From Halegenticoccus tardaugens (GTDB lineage: Archaea; Halobacteriota; Halobacteria; Halobacteriales; Haloferacaceae): a DNA stretch of 64,000 nucleotides. Numbering within the stretch: position 1 is the stretch's first letter; each line of letters begins with the position of its first letter. Location: NCBI RefSeq assembly GCF_004116405.1, contig NZ_SDIC01000001.1:310001-374000 (forward strand). Reading direction: 5' to 3'. A model generated the notes under the pieces. The model did no database searches and was not told the DNA's origin. It saw nothing but the letters and a program-made list of their open reading frames with translations. The position numbers and the translations under genes are program-made. Positions 50,170 through 57,865 of the stretch are shown here, piece by piece.

Positions 50170-51126
50170 ATGAGCCGTTCGTTCACTCAGTATCAAGAAC
50201 AGAAGACGAAGCGGTCCACCCCTCGTGGGACCGACGACCGGGAGAAGATCGACCAGGAGTACCGGAACTCGCTCGTTCGGACGAAAGACGGAGAGCTGAT
50301 CGATCCCGAGACGGGAGAGATCATAGAGGAGCGGACGATCGACTACGGACCGGAGTGGCGCGCGTTCGACTTCCGCGAGCACGAGGAACGATCCCGGACC
50401 GGGGCTCCGCTGACGGAACGGATGCACGACCGGGGTCTGACCACCGAAATCGGGTGGCAGAACAGAGACGCGAACGGGAACAGCCTGTCGGCGGAGAAGC
50501 GTCGACAGATGCATCGGCTGCGGACGTGGCAAGAGCGCATCCGAACCCAGAACTCCGGCGAGCGCAACCTCCAGTTCGCGCTTTCGGAGATCGACCGCAT
50601 GGCCAGCGCCCTCGGCGTCCCCGACTCCGTGCGCGAGGTCGCCTCCGTCATCTACCGCCGGGCGCTCAAGCGGGACCTGATCCGCGGTCGTTCGATCGAG
50701 GCCGTCGCGACGGGCGCGCTGTACGCCGCCATCCGACAGGAGGGAATCCCCCACAGCCTCGGCGAGGTGTCGAACGTCTCGCGCGTCGAGCGGACGGAGA
50801 TCGGGCGCGCCTATCGCAACGTTTCGAACGAACTCGGCCTCGGTCTCCCGCCGACCGATCCGCGCGAGTTCCTCCCCCGATACTGCTCGGAACTCGAACT
50901 GGACGACGCCGTCGAGCGTCGAGCGCACTCGATCCTCACGCGGGTGATGGACGAGGGTCGACACAGCGGGAAAGCGCCCGCGGGCGTCGCGGCCGCGTCG
51001 GTCTACCTCGCCGGCCTCCTGTACAACTCGAAGCGCACGCAGCAGGAGGTCGCCGACGCCGCCAACGTGACGGTGGTGACGATCCGACACCGGTACCACG
51101 AACAACTCGAAGTCATCGCGGAGTGA
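50170..51126 (+). CDS. Transcription initiation factor TFB paralog without zinc-ribbon cysteines
   Basis: 318 residues. The core is a normal TFB: B-reader segment DYGPEWRAFD, B-linker GAPLTERMHDRGLTTEIGW, GNSLSAEKRRQMHRLRTW, and two cyclin folds (ALSEIDRMASALGVPDSVRE...; LPRYCSELELDDAVERRAHSIL... VAAASVYLAGLLYNSKRTQQEVADAANVTVVTIRHRY). The N-terminal ~55 residues, which should hold the CxxC...CxxC ribbon that docks on RNA polymerase, contain no cysteine at all; the positions read IDQEYRNSLVRTKDGELI and DPETGEIIEE. Haloarchaea carry several TFBs, so this is probably a specialised member. Confidence 0.92.
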   Translation: MSRSFTQYQEQKTKRSTPRGTDDREKIDQEYRNSLVRTKDGELIDPETGEIIEERTIDYGPEWRAFDFREHEERSRTGAPLTERMHDRGLTTEIGWQNRDANGNSLSAEKRRQMHRLRTWQERIRTQNSGERNLQFALSEIDRMASALGVPDSVREVASVIYRRALKRDLIRGRSIEAVATGALYAAIRQEGIPHSLGEVSNVSRVERTEIGRAYRNVSNELGLGLPPTDPREFLPRYCSELELDDAVERRAHSILTRVMDEGRHSGKAPAGVAAASVYLAGLLYNSKRTQQEVADAANVTVVTIRHRYHEQLEVIAE

Positions 51127-51150
51127 CCGGAAACGGCTCGTTGCGACGCG

Positions 51151-51186
51151 GTCGGATCGACTCACGTCGTCGGATCGACTCGCGTC
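51151..51186 (+). repeat. 18-nt direct repeat downstream of TFB
   Basis: Two adjacent copies of GTCGGATCGACTCACGTC (one base differs), followed by a decayed third copy (GTCCGATTCACG). It lies in the 195-nt spacer between the TFB stop and the beta-helix gene, before a TTTTAGTCC promoter-like element at about 51244. Could be a binding site array or simple slippage. Confidence 0.6.
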
Positions 51187-51321
51187 GTCCGATTCACGTT
51201 TCGCCGTCCGATTCGCGTCCGTCCGCCCGGTTCGGCGAGTACCTTTTAGTCCGTCCCGCGGTTCGTAACGCCTACCAGTCGTGGATCTGAACCGAATATT
51301 CGAGATCTCCGTCGATCACCG

Positions 51322-53238
51322 ATGACGGCGTCACGTCGACAGGCACTGGCCACGTTCGCCGCCCTCGCGGCCTTCCTCGGGCGCGGCGAGTCCGCCCGCG
51401 ATCGCGACCCCGATCGGTTCGAACCGGGGAGACAACTCGTCGCGACCGGCGGGGGCGTGAACGGAGACGGGAGACCGCCGGTCGATCCCGCGCGGTGGGA
51501 TCTCTATCTGGCGTCGCTTCCGGAGGACACGCTCGCCCCGTTCGTTCCGTCGGCCGACGGGTGGAAGCGATGCGGGCTCTCGTTTTCCGCCCTCGACGGC
51601 CGAGAGATACGTGGGGTCGCGGACCACGTCGCGACGACGACGGCCGAACTCGAAGCCGCGTTCGACGACCTCTCACGCGGCGAAACGATCTGGATCGACG
51701 GCCGAAACGCGCCCTACCGGACGACGCGGTGGCTCGACGTCGACGTCGACGGTGCGACGGTCGTCGGGCCCGGACTCGACGGCGCGATCGCGCCCGCGGA
51801 CGGGGCGAACGTCGGCGGGATCCGGATCGGACACAACGGCCACTGCCGGAACGTCACCGTCCGCGGCGTGGGGTATCACGGCAACCCGAAGAATCAGCGC
51901 GACAGCGCGAAGAAGCTCCACGGGATCATCGTCCGCGACGCGACCGACGTCGTCGTCTCGGGCAACACCGTCGCGTGGACCCACCCGTATCACGAACACG
52001 GCAGCGGCGGAAGCGGGATCAGCGTCGAACGGAACAGCGAGAACGTCCGGATCGTCAACAACCGCGTCCACCACTTCGGGGATCGGGGCATCCAACTCGG
52101 CGGGAAGAACGTCATCGTCACGGAGAACGTCGTGACCGACGGCATCGACCGCGCGATCGCCTGCGACCTGTGGGCTCCGGACGGGAAAAACGACGTCGCG
52201 AACACGGTCATCATCTCCGGGAACGTCCTCGGGAACTGCCGCGAGGGGAGCCTCGCCGGCATCGCGAGCGGGCCGAAAGGCGAAGAAGCGGAGGGATCAC
52301 ACAGCATCATCACCGACAACGTCGGCTTCGGCTTCCACAAGTCGTTCTGCCACGTCCGGGGCTCCACCGGCGTTCACAACGTCTCCATCAGGGGGAACAT
52401 CAGCACCCAGTCCACCGACGGCCTCTGGACGAACGAGACGACGAAGTTCGCCGGGATCGCCGTCGACCCGGCGGACGGATCGAGCATCACGATCAGCGGA
52501 AACGAACTGTCGGGCTACAGCCGTCACGGCATCAACGTCCAGAGTCCGCTCACCGACCTCAAGATCGCCAACAACACGATCCTGGACCCGGACGAAACGG
52601 GGATCCGCGTCAAAGACGCCGCCGAGGGAACGATCATCGACAACACCGTCGCCCGGGCCGGAACCAACGGGATACTGCTTGACGAGACCGACGCTATCAC
52701 CGTCACGAACAACCACGTCCGGGGCGTCGCCCTCGCCGGAATCGCCGTCTTGAGCCCCGGGGAGACGTACCACGAGCTCGACGGGAACTACATAAGCGAG
52801 TTCGCGACCGCCGACCGGGGCGACGTCGCGGCGATCAGAATCGAGAGTTCGAAAACGGGCGTCCGGGAGAACACGATCGCCCGGACGCCGTCCGCGACGG
52901 CGATACGCGAGGCGGCCGACGCGGGCGAAAACGTCTACGAGAGCAACCGGGCGGAAGCGGACAACTCGTGGGAGATCGCCGCCCCCTCCTCCGTCGTCCG
53001 GAGCCACGTCCCCGCGTTCGACGCCCACCGGGGGGTGCGCGACGAGGACGAGGACGGGAAGGTGGAGGTGCAGTTCGACAAGCCGCACCGTCGGCCGCCG
53101 AAACTCACTTTCGCCCGACGAGGCGGCGGGATACGGACGGTCGACTACGCGACAGACTCCGACGACAACGTCACCGGCGCGGTCGTCGCCGTCGAAACGC
53201 CGGGCGAGACGGTCGACCTCTTCGTGGAAGCCGTCTGA
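51322..53238 (+). CDS. Tat-exported right-handed beta-helix protein
   Basis: 638 residues. The N-terminus MTASRRQALATFAALAAFLG is a Tat-like signal. The body is a pectate-lyase-type parallel beta-helix with many ~22-residue coils ending in N-N/N-T/N-V turns, for example VVSGNTVAWTHPYHEHGSG, VRIVNNRVHHFGDRGIQLGG, VIVTENVVTDGIDRAI, ITISGNELSGYSRHGINV and LKIANNTILDPDETGIRV. A C-terminal ~70-residue domain follows. It could be a polysaccharide lyase/hydrolase or adhesin; no catalytic set can be named. It lies directly next to the tRNA-Leu repeat region, so it may be part of an integrated segment. Confidence 0.85.
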   Translation: MTASRRQALATFAALAAFLGRGESARDRDPDRFEPGRQLVATGGGVNGDGRPPVDPARWDLYLASLPEDTLAPFVPSADGWKRCGLSFSALDGREIRGVADHVATTTAELEAAFDDLSRGETIWIDGRNAPYRTTRWLDVDVDGATVVGPGLDGAIAPADGANVGGIRIGHNGHCRNVTVRGVGYHGNPKNQRDSAKKLHGIIVRDATDVVVSGNTVAWTHPYHEHGSGGSGISVERNSENVRIVNNRVHHFGDRGIQLGGKNVIVTENVVTDGIDRAIACDLWAPDGKNDVANTVIISGNVLGNCREGSLAGIASGPKGEEAEGSHSIITDNVGFGFHKSFCHVRGSTGVHNVSIRGNISTQSTDGLWTNETTKFAGIAVDPADGSSITISGNELSGYSRHGINVQSPLTDLKIANNTILDPDETGIRVKDAAEGTIIDNTVARAGTNGILLDETDAITVTNNHVRGVALAGIAVLSPGETYHELDGNYISEFATADRGDVAAIRIESSKTGVRENTIARTPSATAIREAADAGENVYESNRAEADNSWEIAAPSSVVRSHVPAFDAHRGVRDEDEDGKVEVQFDKPHRRPPKLTFARRGGGIRTVDYATDSDDNVTGAVVAVETPGETVDLFVEAV

Positions 53239-53346
53239 CCGACGGCGACGAAGGGGACGCGCTCGACCGGTTCGACGCGGTCGCCTCCTATCGCCCGCCA
53301 ATCGGGCGACACACGCGCCACTCGTCGACGCTCGCGGCGAGAGAAG

Positions 53347-53613
53347 TGCGAGGGATGGGATTCGAACCACGCGGAGACGGTCCGGGTCGCTCACGTTCGT
53401 TCGCTTCCCGGGCTGCGACTCCTCTCCTTCGAATCCCTCCGGAACGATACGCGACCCTCACTGACGTTCGGATACGCGATGCGAGGGATGGGATTCGAAC
53501 CACCTCAAGACGGTCCTGCTCGCACCTCCGACGCTGCGCGGGCTGCGTCTTGCTTACTTCGAATCCCATCGGGCGACTTACACGCCGCTCGCTGACGCTC
53601 GCGACGAGAGAAG
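53347..53613 (-). repeat. Two tandem ~133-nt repeats seeded by the tRNA-Leu 3' end
   Basis: Units 53347-53479 and 53480-53613 abut the tRNA-Leu gene. Each begins, like the tRNA complement, with TGCGAGGGATGGGATTCGAA and contains, ~70 nt later, an inverted copy (TTCGAATCCC). The flank before unit 1 (53301-53346) matches the flank before the tRNA end (53568-53613) closely, so a ~68-bp direct repeat covers the tRNA 3' end plus its downstream sequence. No ORF is present in the 375 nt between the beta-helix stop and the tRNA. These look like attachment-site duplications or a palindromic element that targets tRNA ends. Confidence 0.85.
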
Positions 53614-53698
53614 TGCGAGGGATGGGATTCGAACCCATGGACCCCTACGGGAGCGGGTCTTAAGCCCGCCGCTTTTGGCCTAGCTCAGCCACCCTCGC
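53614..53698 (-). tRNA. tRNA-Leu (anticodon UAA)
   Basis: 85-nt class II tRNA on the minus strand. Acceptor stem GCGAGGG/CCCTCGC with discriminator A and no encoded CCA; D-arm GCTGAGCTAGGCC; anticodon stem-loop GCGGGCTTAAGACCCGC, loop CTTAAGA, anticodon TAA; a variable arm with a CCC/GGG stem; T-arm ATGGGTTCGAATCCCAT. All stems pair. No intron. Confidence 0.97.
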
Positions 53699-53768
53699 TC
53701 GTCGAAGCGTTCACGCGTCCCCCGCAAGTGGCTTTCGATACGTCAACGGGGGAACACCGCCGCGTCGC

Positions 53769-54107
53769 CTACCAGTCGACGCTCAGCGTTCCGTCGCCGC
53801 GGGGGTCCGGCGCGATCTCCTCGTCCGTCCGTCGATCGATGACGTGGATGACGCCCGCCCCCTTCTTCGCGGGGCACACCTCCGCCGCGCGGACGTTCTC
53901 CTCCAGTTCCTCCTCGTCCAGGTAGTAGGACCTCGCCCGCGCGAGGCCGGACGCGAGGTCCATCTCCCAGTTGTCGGCCACTTCGGCGCACCGGCCCGCC
54001 CCGAAGCACTTGTTCGCCTCGAAGATGATCTTGTACGGCTTCTCCTCGACCGGCGGTCCGTCGTCCCCCCCGAAGTCGCTCGGCTTCCTGACGCCGTCGT
54101 CGCTCAT
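53769..54107 (-). CDS. Ferredoxin, 3Fe-4S/4Fe-4S type
   Basis: 112-residue small acidic ferredoxin. The cluster-binding segment is FEANKCFGAGRCAEVAD (C-x5-C spacing) plus AAEVCPAKKG, the pattern of single-cluster ferredoxins in which the second Cys of the classic CxxC motif is missing, favouring a 3Fe-4S cluster, though Cys-poor 4Fe-4S binding is possible. An acidic N-terminal tail (SDDGVRKPSDFGGDDGPP) fits a halophile. The start is ATG at 54107; a GTG just before it is an alternative. Electron-transfer partner unknown; it lies just upstream of tRNA-Leu on the same strand. Confidence 0.83.
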   Translation of the reverse strand: MSDDGVRKPSDFGGDDGPPVEEKPYKIIFEANKCFGAGRCAEVADNWEMDLASGLARARSYYLDEEELEENVRAAEVCPAKKGAGVIHVIDRRTDEEIAPDPRGDGTLSVDW

Positions 54108-54146
54108 CACCGGAGTTTCGGGAGGGAGGGGACTTTCGTCTGTCGG

Positions 54147-54869
54147 TCACGGACCACCCGGTTCCGTCCGCGGCACCGGCCAGTCGACGTCGACGAGGCC
54201 CCGGACCTCTCCGCGGACGCCCCGGCGGCTCACGATTTCGAACGTCCGGTTCTCCGCGTCGGGCGTGAACAGCGACGCGACCATGAGCCGCGCGACGTCC
54301 GCGCGCGGGATCGATCCGTAGACGCTGTCGCCGCCCTCGCCGACGAGAACGTCCCCCGTCGCGGGCCCGCTCGTCAGCCGGCCGGGCCGGAGGATCGTGT
54401 ACGTGAGTCCGGAGTTGCGGATCGCGGCCTCTGCGCTCTCCTTTGCCCGGAGCGATCCCCGGATGACGAGCCGCGCGGGAAGCGGCAGCCGGGTTCGGGA
54501 GCTGCCGACGCCGATCGCGCTCTCGTAGACGAACCGCGAAACGCCGGCGGCGACGGCGGCCGCGAGGAGGTTCTTCGTCCCGGTCCTGCCGACGAGTTCG
54601 CCGCCGAGGGTGTGCTTCGGACTGAGACCGGTGCCGACGGCGCAGAGGATCGCGTCGCAGTCGTCGACCGCCCGGACCGCGTCCGCCGGATCGAGGAGGT
54701 CGCCCGCGACGACCTCGTCGACGCCCCGGCGTTCGAGTGCGGTTCGGTTGGACGCGTCTCGCGTGGTCGCGCGCACCGTCAGGTCGGTGCTCCGGAGCTG
54801 CGTGAGTATTTCGCGGCCCGTGCGTCCGGTCGCCCCCGCGACGAGCACGCGATTCGGATCGGTCGACAT
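54147..54869 (-). CDS. NAD(P)-binding SDR-type protein
   Basis: 240 residues from the ATG at 54869. Rossmann motif VLVAGATGRTGREIL (GxTGxxG), then VRATTRDASNRTAL, VAGDLLDPADAV, DAILCAVGTG and YTILRPGRLTSGP, typical of atypical SDR proteins of the NmrA/HSCARG type. The active-site Tyr-x3-Lys is not clear, so it may be a sensor or a reductase with an unusual site. It lies 40 nt upstream of the ferredoxin gene on the same strand, perhaps an operon. Confidence 0.85.
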   Translation of the reverse strand: MSTDPNRVLVAGATGRTGREILTQLRSTDLTVRATTRDASNRTALERRGVDEVVAGDLLDPADAVRAVDDCDAILCAVGTGLSPKHTLGGELVGRTGTKNLLAAAVAAGVSRFVYESAIGVGSSRTRLPLPARLVIRGSLRAKESAEAAIRNSGLTYTILRPGRLTSGPATGDVLVGEGGDSVYGSIPRADVARLMVASLFTPDAENRTFEIVSRRGVRGEVRGLVDVDWPVPRTEPGGP

Positions 54870-55185
54870 AGCGTGACTCCCACACCGATCTTGAAAAACG
54901 TGAGCTTCGCGCCGCCGTCCGTTCGTGGCGGTTCGCGACGTTCGCGCGGTCAGTCGACTCTTCGATCGGCGGACTGGCGACGTTTCCTCGATCGGCAGAC
55001 TGGCGACTCCCGGGCGACACCGAAATACCACGCCCTCCCCAGCCGATTGCGTTCCTCGTTCGCTTCGCGCCGCTCGCTCACTGCGGTACTCATCCCTCGC
55101 GCGCAGCCGTCGGCCCCGACGGGCCGACAGCGCACGCCAGCGGAGAAACGATGGAGCAAGCGAAGATCAGATCGGCGGCGATCGC
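54870..55185. other. Intergenic region with a short direct repeat and hairpin
   Basis: 316 nt with no credible gene. It has a 26-nt direct repeat: TCGATCGGCGGACTGGCGAC at 54962-54981 and a near copy at 54988-55007. Around 55110-55130, GTCGGCCC pairs with GGGCCGAC in an 8-bp hairpin. Both may be parts of small dispersed elements. The promoter for the SDR gene is presumably at 54875-54900 (TTTTTCAAG on the minus strand). Confidence 0.6.
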
Positions 55186-56325
55186 TCAATCGTCGTCGCC
55201 GCGGCCGGTGATAAGTTCCTCGTATCGCGCGCCCGTCTGCTTCAGCGTCTCGGTCGAGTAGAGCCGCTCGTGCGGGACGGGGAGATACTCCGCCGCGAGT
55301 TCGTCGATCTTCGCGTCGACGGCCGCCGCCTCCCGGCCGTGGACCATGGTGAAGAGGTTGTACGGCCAGCCCTGCTCGGGGCGGCGCGGCCGGTGATAAC
55401 AGAGCGTCACGTACGGCAGCGCCCCGACCGCGCCGCCGCGCTCGTCGAGTTCGTCGTCGGGCACGTCCCAGACGACCATGCAGTTGTTCCGAAAGCCCGT
55501 CACGACGTGGTTGACGACGCAGCCGACCCGCTTTATGCAGCCGTCGTCGAGCAGCCGTCGAACGGCCGCGAGCACGTCAGCCACGTCGGCGTCGACGGCC
55601 TCCGCGACGTCGCGGTACGGCGTCGCCGACAGCGGGAACCCGTCCTGAATGGCGATGAGCAGGTCCGCCTCCAGCGGCGAGAGGTCGCCGGTCGCCTCCT
55701 CGCTGATCCGGGTGGCGCTCACCTTCGGCTCGTCACTCGACGTTTCTGAGACGCTCCGCGTCTCACTGTCTCGCGGCTCATCGCCGCTCGACGTCCCCGA
55801 GGCGCAAAGCGCCTCACTCCCCTCCCTTGCGAACCGGTCCGCGTTCACGACCGGAAACTCCAAGTCGATGTAGTAGTCCGTCAGCATCGGGAGGTTCAAC
55901 ACCTCGCAGCCGGTCCGATCCTCGATCTCCGCGAGGATCCGATCGCGCGTCTCCCGCGATCCGGCGGTGACGACGAACCACACGTTCCACTCGTGGTCGC
56001 GCCGGTAGTTGTGGTTCACCTGCCGGTAACCGTTTATCACCGTCGCGATCTCCTCGAACCGATCCTCGGGCGCGCGGACCGCCGCGAGGGTCGAACTCCC
56101 GATGACCGGCGGGTTGAGCACCGCGCCGAACCGCCGGAAGATGCCCCGCTCGCGGAGCCGCGTGACGCGCGCCAGCGCTTCCTCCTCGGGGACGCCGAGC
56201 TCCGCGCCGACCGCTCGGAACGGGCGCTCGATCACCGGAAAACCGCTCTGGTACCCGTCGACGAGCGCCGCGTCCACCTCGTCGAGTTCCGCCCGCCAAT
56301 CGACGTCGGCCTTCAGCCCGCTCAT
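55186..56325 (-). CDS. Siroheme decarboxylase AhbA-AhbB fusion
   Basis: 379-residue protein made of two Lrp/AsnC-like units, the AhbA and AhbB subunits of the siroheme route to heme, which removes two acetate side chains of siroheme to give didecarboxysiroheme. Unit 1 (residues 1-165): helix-turn-helix LGVPEEEALARVTRLRERGIFRRFGAVLNPP, then HNYRRDHEWNVWFVVT. Unit 2 (214-379): VDADVADVLAAVRRLLDDGCIKRVGCVVNH, CYHRPRRPEQGWPYNLFTMVHG. Usually these are separate genes, so the fusion is notable. A Ser/Glu-rich linker (170-200) comes from an inserted palindromic element shared with the next gene. Confidence 0.88.
   Translation of the reverse strand: MSGLKADVDWRAELDEVDAALVDGYQSGFPVIERPFRAVGAELGVPEEEALARVTRLRERGIFRRFGAVLNPPVIGSSTLAAVRAPEDRFEEIATVINGYRQVNHNYRRDHEWNVWFVVTAGSRETRDRILAEIEDRTGCEVLNLPMLTDYYIDLEFPVVNADRFAREGSEALCASGTSSGDEPRDSETRSVSETSSDEPKVSATRISEEATGDLSPLEADLLIAIQDGFPLSATPYRDVAEAVDADVADVLAAVRRLLDDGCIKRVGCVVNHVVTGFRNNCMVVWDVPDDELDERGGAVGALPYVTLCYHRPRRPEQGWPYNLFTMVHGREAAAVDAKIDELAAEYLPVPHERLYSTETLKQTGARYEELITGRGDDD
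55726..55825 (-). repeat. Palindromic element inserted in frame in ahbAB
   Basis: About 100 nt with two 17-nt hairpins: GAGACGC-TCC-GCGTCTC (55748-55764) and GAGGCGC-AAA-GCGCCTC (55799-55815). It encodes linker residues ~170-200 of the AhbA-AhbB protein. A related copy is at 57268-57366 in the next gene, read in the same frame. Confidence 0.85.
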
Positions 56326-56419
56326 TACCCCGGCTAAGGAGGCGAGTCACTACGCTCTGTCGGTTCGACGCGGACGAGGGGCGAAACGGTCCGCGAACGC
56401 GGCCGACCGCAAGCGCCGT

Positions 56420-57748
56420 TCAGGCCGCGTCGAGCACCTTCTCCGCGAGCGTCGGGACGAACGTTCCGATGTCGGTCACCATGCCGATCGCCTGCGAGCT
56501 GCCGCGGTCGAGCAACTGCGTGACGGTCGCCGGGTTGATGTCGACGCAGACGACCCTCGTCGTCGACGGGAGGCAGTTTCCGACCGCCACGGAGTGAAGC
56601 AGCGTCGAGAGCATCAACACCATGTCGGCCTCGTGCGCCTGCGCCCTGATCGCGTTCTGCGCCTCCACGGTGTCCGAGAGGGTGTCCGGGAGCGGGCCGT
56701 CGTCGCGGATCGATCCCGCGAGGACGTACGGCACGTCGTTCTCGACGCACTCGTACATCACGCCCTCGCCGATGAGGCCCTCTTCGACCGCCGCGGCGAT
56801 GCCGCCCGCGCGGATCACCTCGCTGATCGCGTAGATGTGGTGTTTGTGCCCCTTCCGAGGGTGTTCGAGCGTCTCCATGTCCATCCCGAGTGAGGTGCCG
56901 TAGAGGCCTCGCTCGATGTCGTGGACGGCGAAACCGTTGCCCGCCGACAGCCCGTCCACGTACCCCTCGCGGACCAGGCGGGCGAGGTCGTCGCCCGCGC
57001 CGGCATGAATGAGCGCGGGCCCGGCGACGACGAGGACGTTGCCGCCCTCCGCCTTCGTCTCGACGAGCGCCTCCGCGACCTGCTGGATCAACGAATCGGA
57101 GGGGCGCTCGCTCGAAACGCCGCCCTGCATGAACCCGAACGGCCCCGACGCGTCCCGCGGTCGCTCCGGCGGCTGGACCCGGATGCCGGCCTCGCCGGTG
57201 ACGACCAGGTCGCCCTCCCGGATGGCGTTGAGCACCTTCGTGTACGCGCGCGGCGTTCTCGCGTCCTCCGACTCGCCGCTCGACTCTTTCGAGGTGCTCC
57301 GCACCTCGCTGTCCCGCGGCCCGTCGCCGTTCGACCTTTCCGAGGCGCTTTGCGCCCCGCCCTCCTCTACGATCACGGCGCAGTCCATCTCGACGTTCTC
57401 GACCTCGATCCACTCGCCGTCGTAGCGAACGTACGTCGGGTGGTTCGTCGTCGAGTAGAAGCCCGCGGGGACGACCTGATCCGCCGGGGCCGGATCGAGC
57501 GTCGCGTCGACCGGATCCGAGAGGTTCGCGCCGCTCTGGTGGAGTTCGTGGACGATCGAGGTGAGGTCGGCCTCGTCGTCGGCGTACACCTCCATCCGGC
57601 AGTACGACTCCTCGTCTTTGTGCTTGCCGACGCGGAACTCCTCGACCTCGAAGTTCCCACCCATGTCCATCACGGTGCCGAAACAGCGCTGCATCATCCC
57701 CGAGTCGATGATGTGCCCCTCCAGTTCGACGGTGCGAGCGACTGCCAT
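56420..57748 (-). CDS. TIGR00300 family enzyme (LOR/SDH-type, archaeal ornithine cyclodeaminase-like)
   Basis: 442 residues. It matches the TIGR00300/LOR-SDH domain family, whose archaeal members include an NAD-dependent ornithine cyclodeaminase (ornithine to proline); assignment is by family, not by a proven residue. The N-terminal domain begins MAVARTVELEGHIIDSGMMQ; FYSTTNHPTYVRYDGEW, VVAGPALIHAGAGDDLARLVR, LSAGNGFAVHDIERGLYGTSLG and CVDINPATVTQLLDRGSSQA are conserved. Residues 130-160 are a Ser/Glu-rich insert encoded by a palindromic element like the one in ahbAB. Same strand as ahbAB, 95 nt upstream of it. Confidence 0.85.
   Translation of the reverse strand: MAVARTVELEGHIIDSGMMQRCFGTVMDMGGNFEVEEFRVGKHKDEESYCRMEVYADDEADLTSIVHELHQSGANLSDPVDATLDPAPADQVVPAGFYSTTNHPTYVRYDGEWIEVENVEMDCAVIVEEGGAQSASERSNGDGPRDSEVRSTSKESSGESEDARTPRAYTKVLNAIREGDLVVTGEAGIRVQPPERPRDASGPFGFMQGGVSSERPSDSLIQQVAEALVETKAEGGNVLVVAGPALIHAGAGDDLARLVREGYVDGLSAGNGFAVHDIERGLYGTSLGMDMETLEHPRKGHKHHIYAISEVIRAGGIAAAVEEGLIGEGVMYECVENDVPYVLAGSIRDDGPLPDTLSDTVEAQNAIRAQAHEADMVLMLSTLLHSVAVGNCLPSTTRVVCVDINPATVTQLLDRGSSQAIGMVTDIGTFVPTLAEKVLDAA
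57268..57366 (-). repeat. Palindromic element inserted in frame in the TIGR00300 gene
   Basis: About 99 nt, ~80% identical to the element in ahbAB. Hairpins are GAGGTGC-TCC-GCACCTC (57291-57307) and GAGGCGC-TTT-GCGCCCC (57342-57358). The first stem differs from its partner copy on both arms in a compensating way. It encodes residues ~130-160 in the same frame as the ahbAB copy. Confidence 0.85.
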
Positions 57749-57865
57749 TGCACTGTGGTGGTCGGACGGGCAAATGAGGGTTGTGGAGGCGGGGAGCGTT
57801 GCGACCGGCCGAGAGCGACGAAGGCGGCGGCGTTTCGAGGACGCGGCGAGCGTCCGAGCGGCGGG

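Noticed and set aside
49743..50186. Upstream extension of the Bat gene to 50186
   Set aside because: It would read through the strong TATA box at 49818-49828 and add an Arg/Ser-rich stretch; the ATG at 49742 starts the conserved domain.
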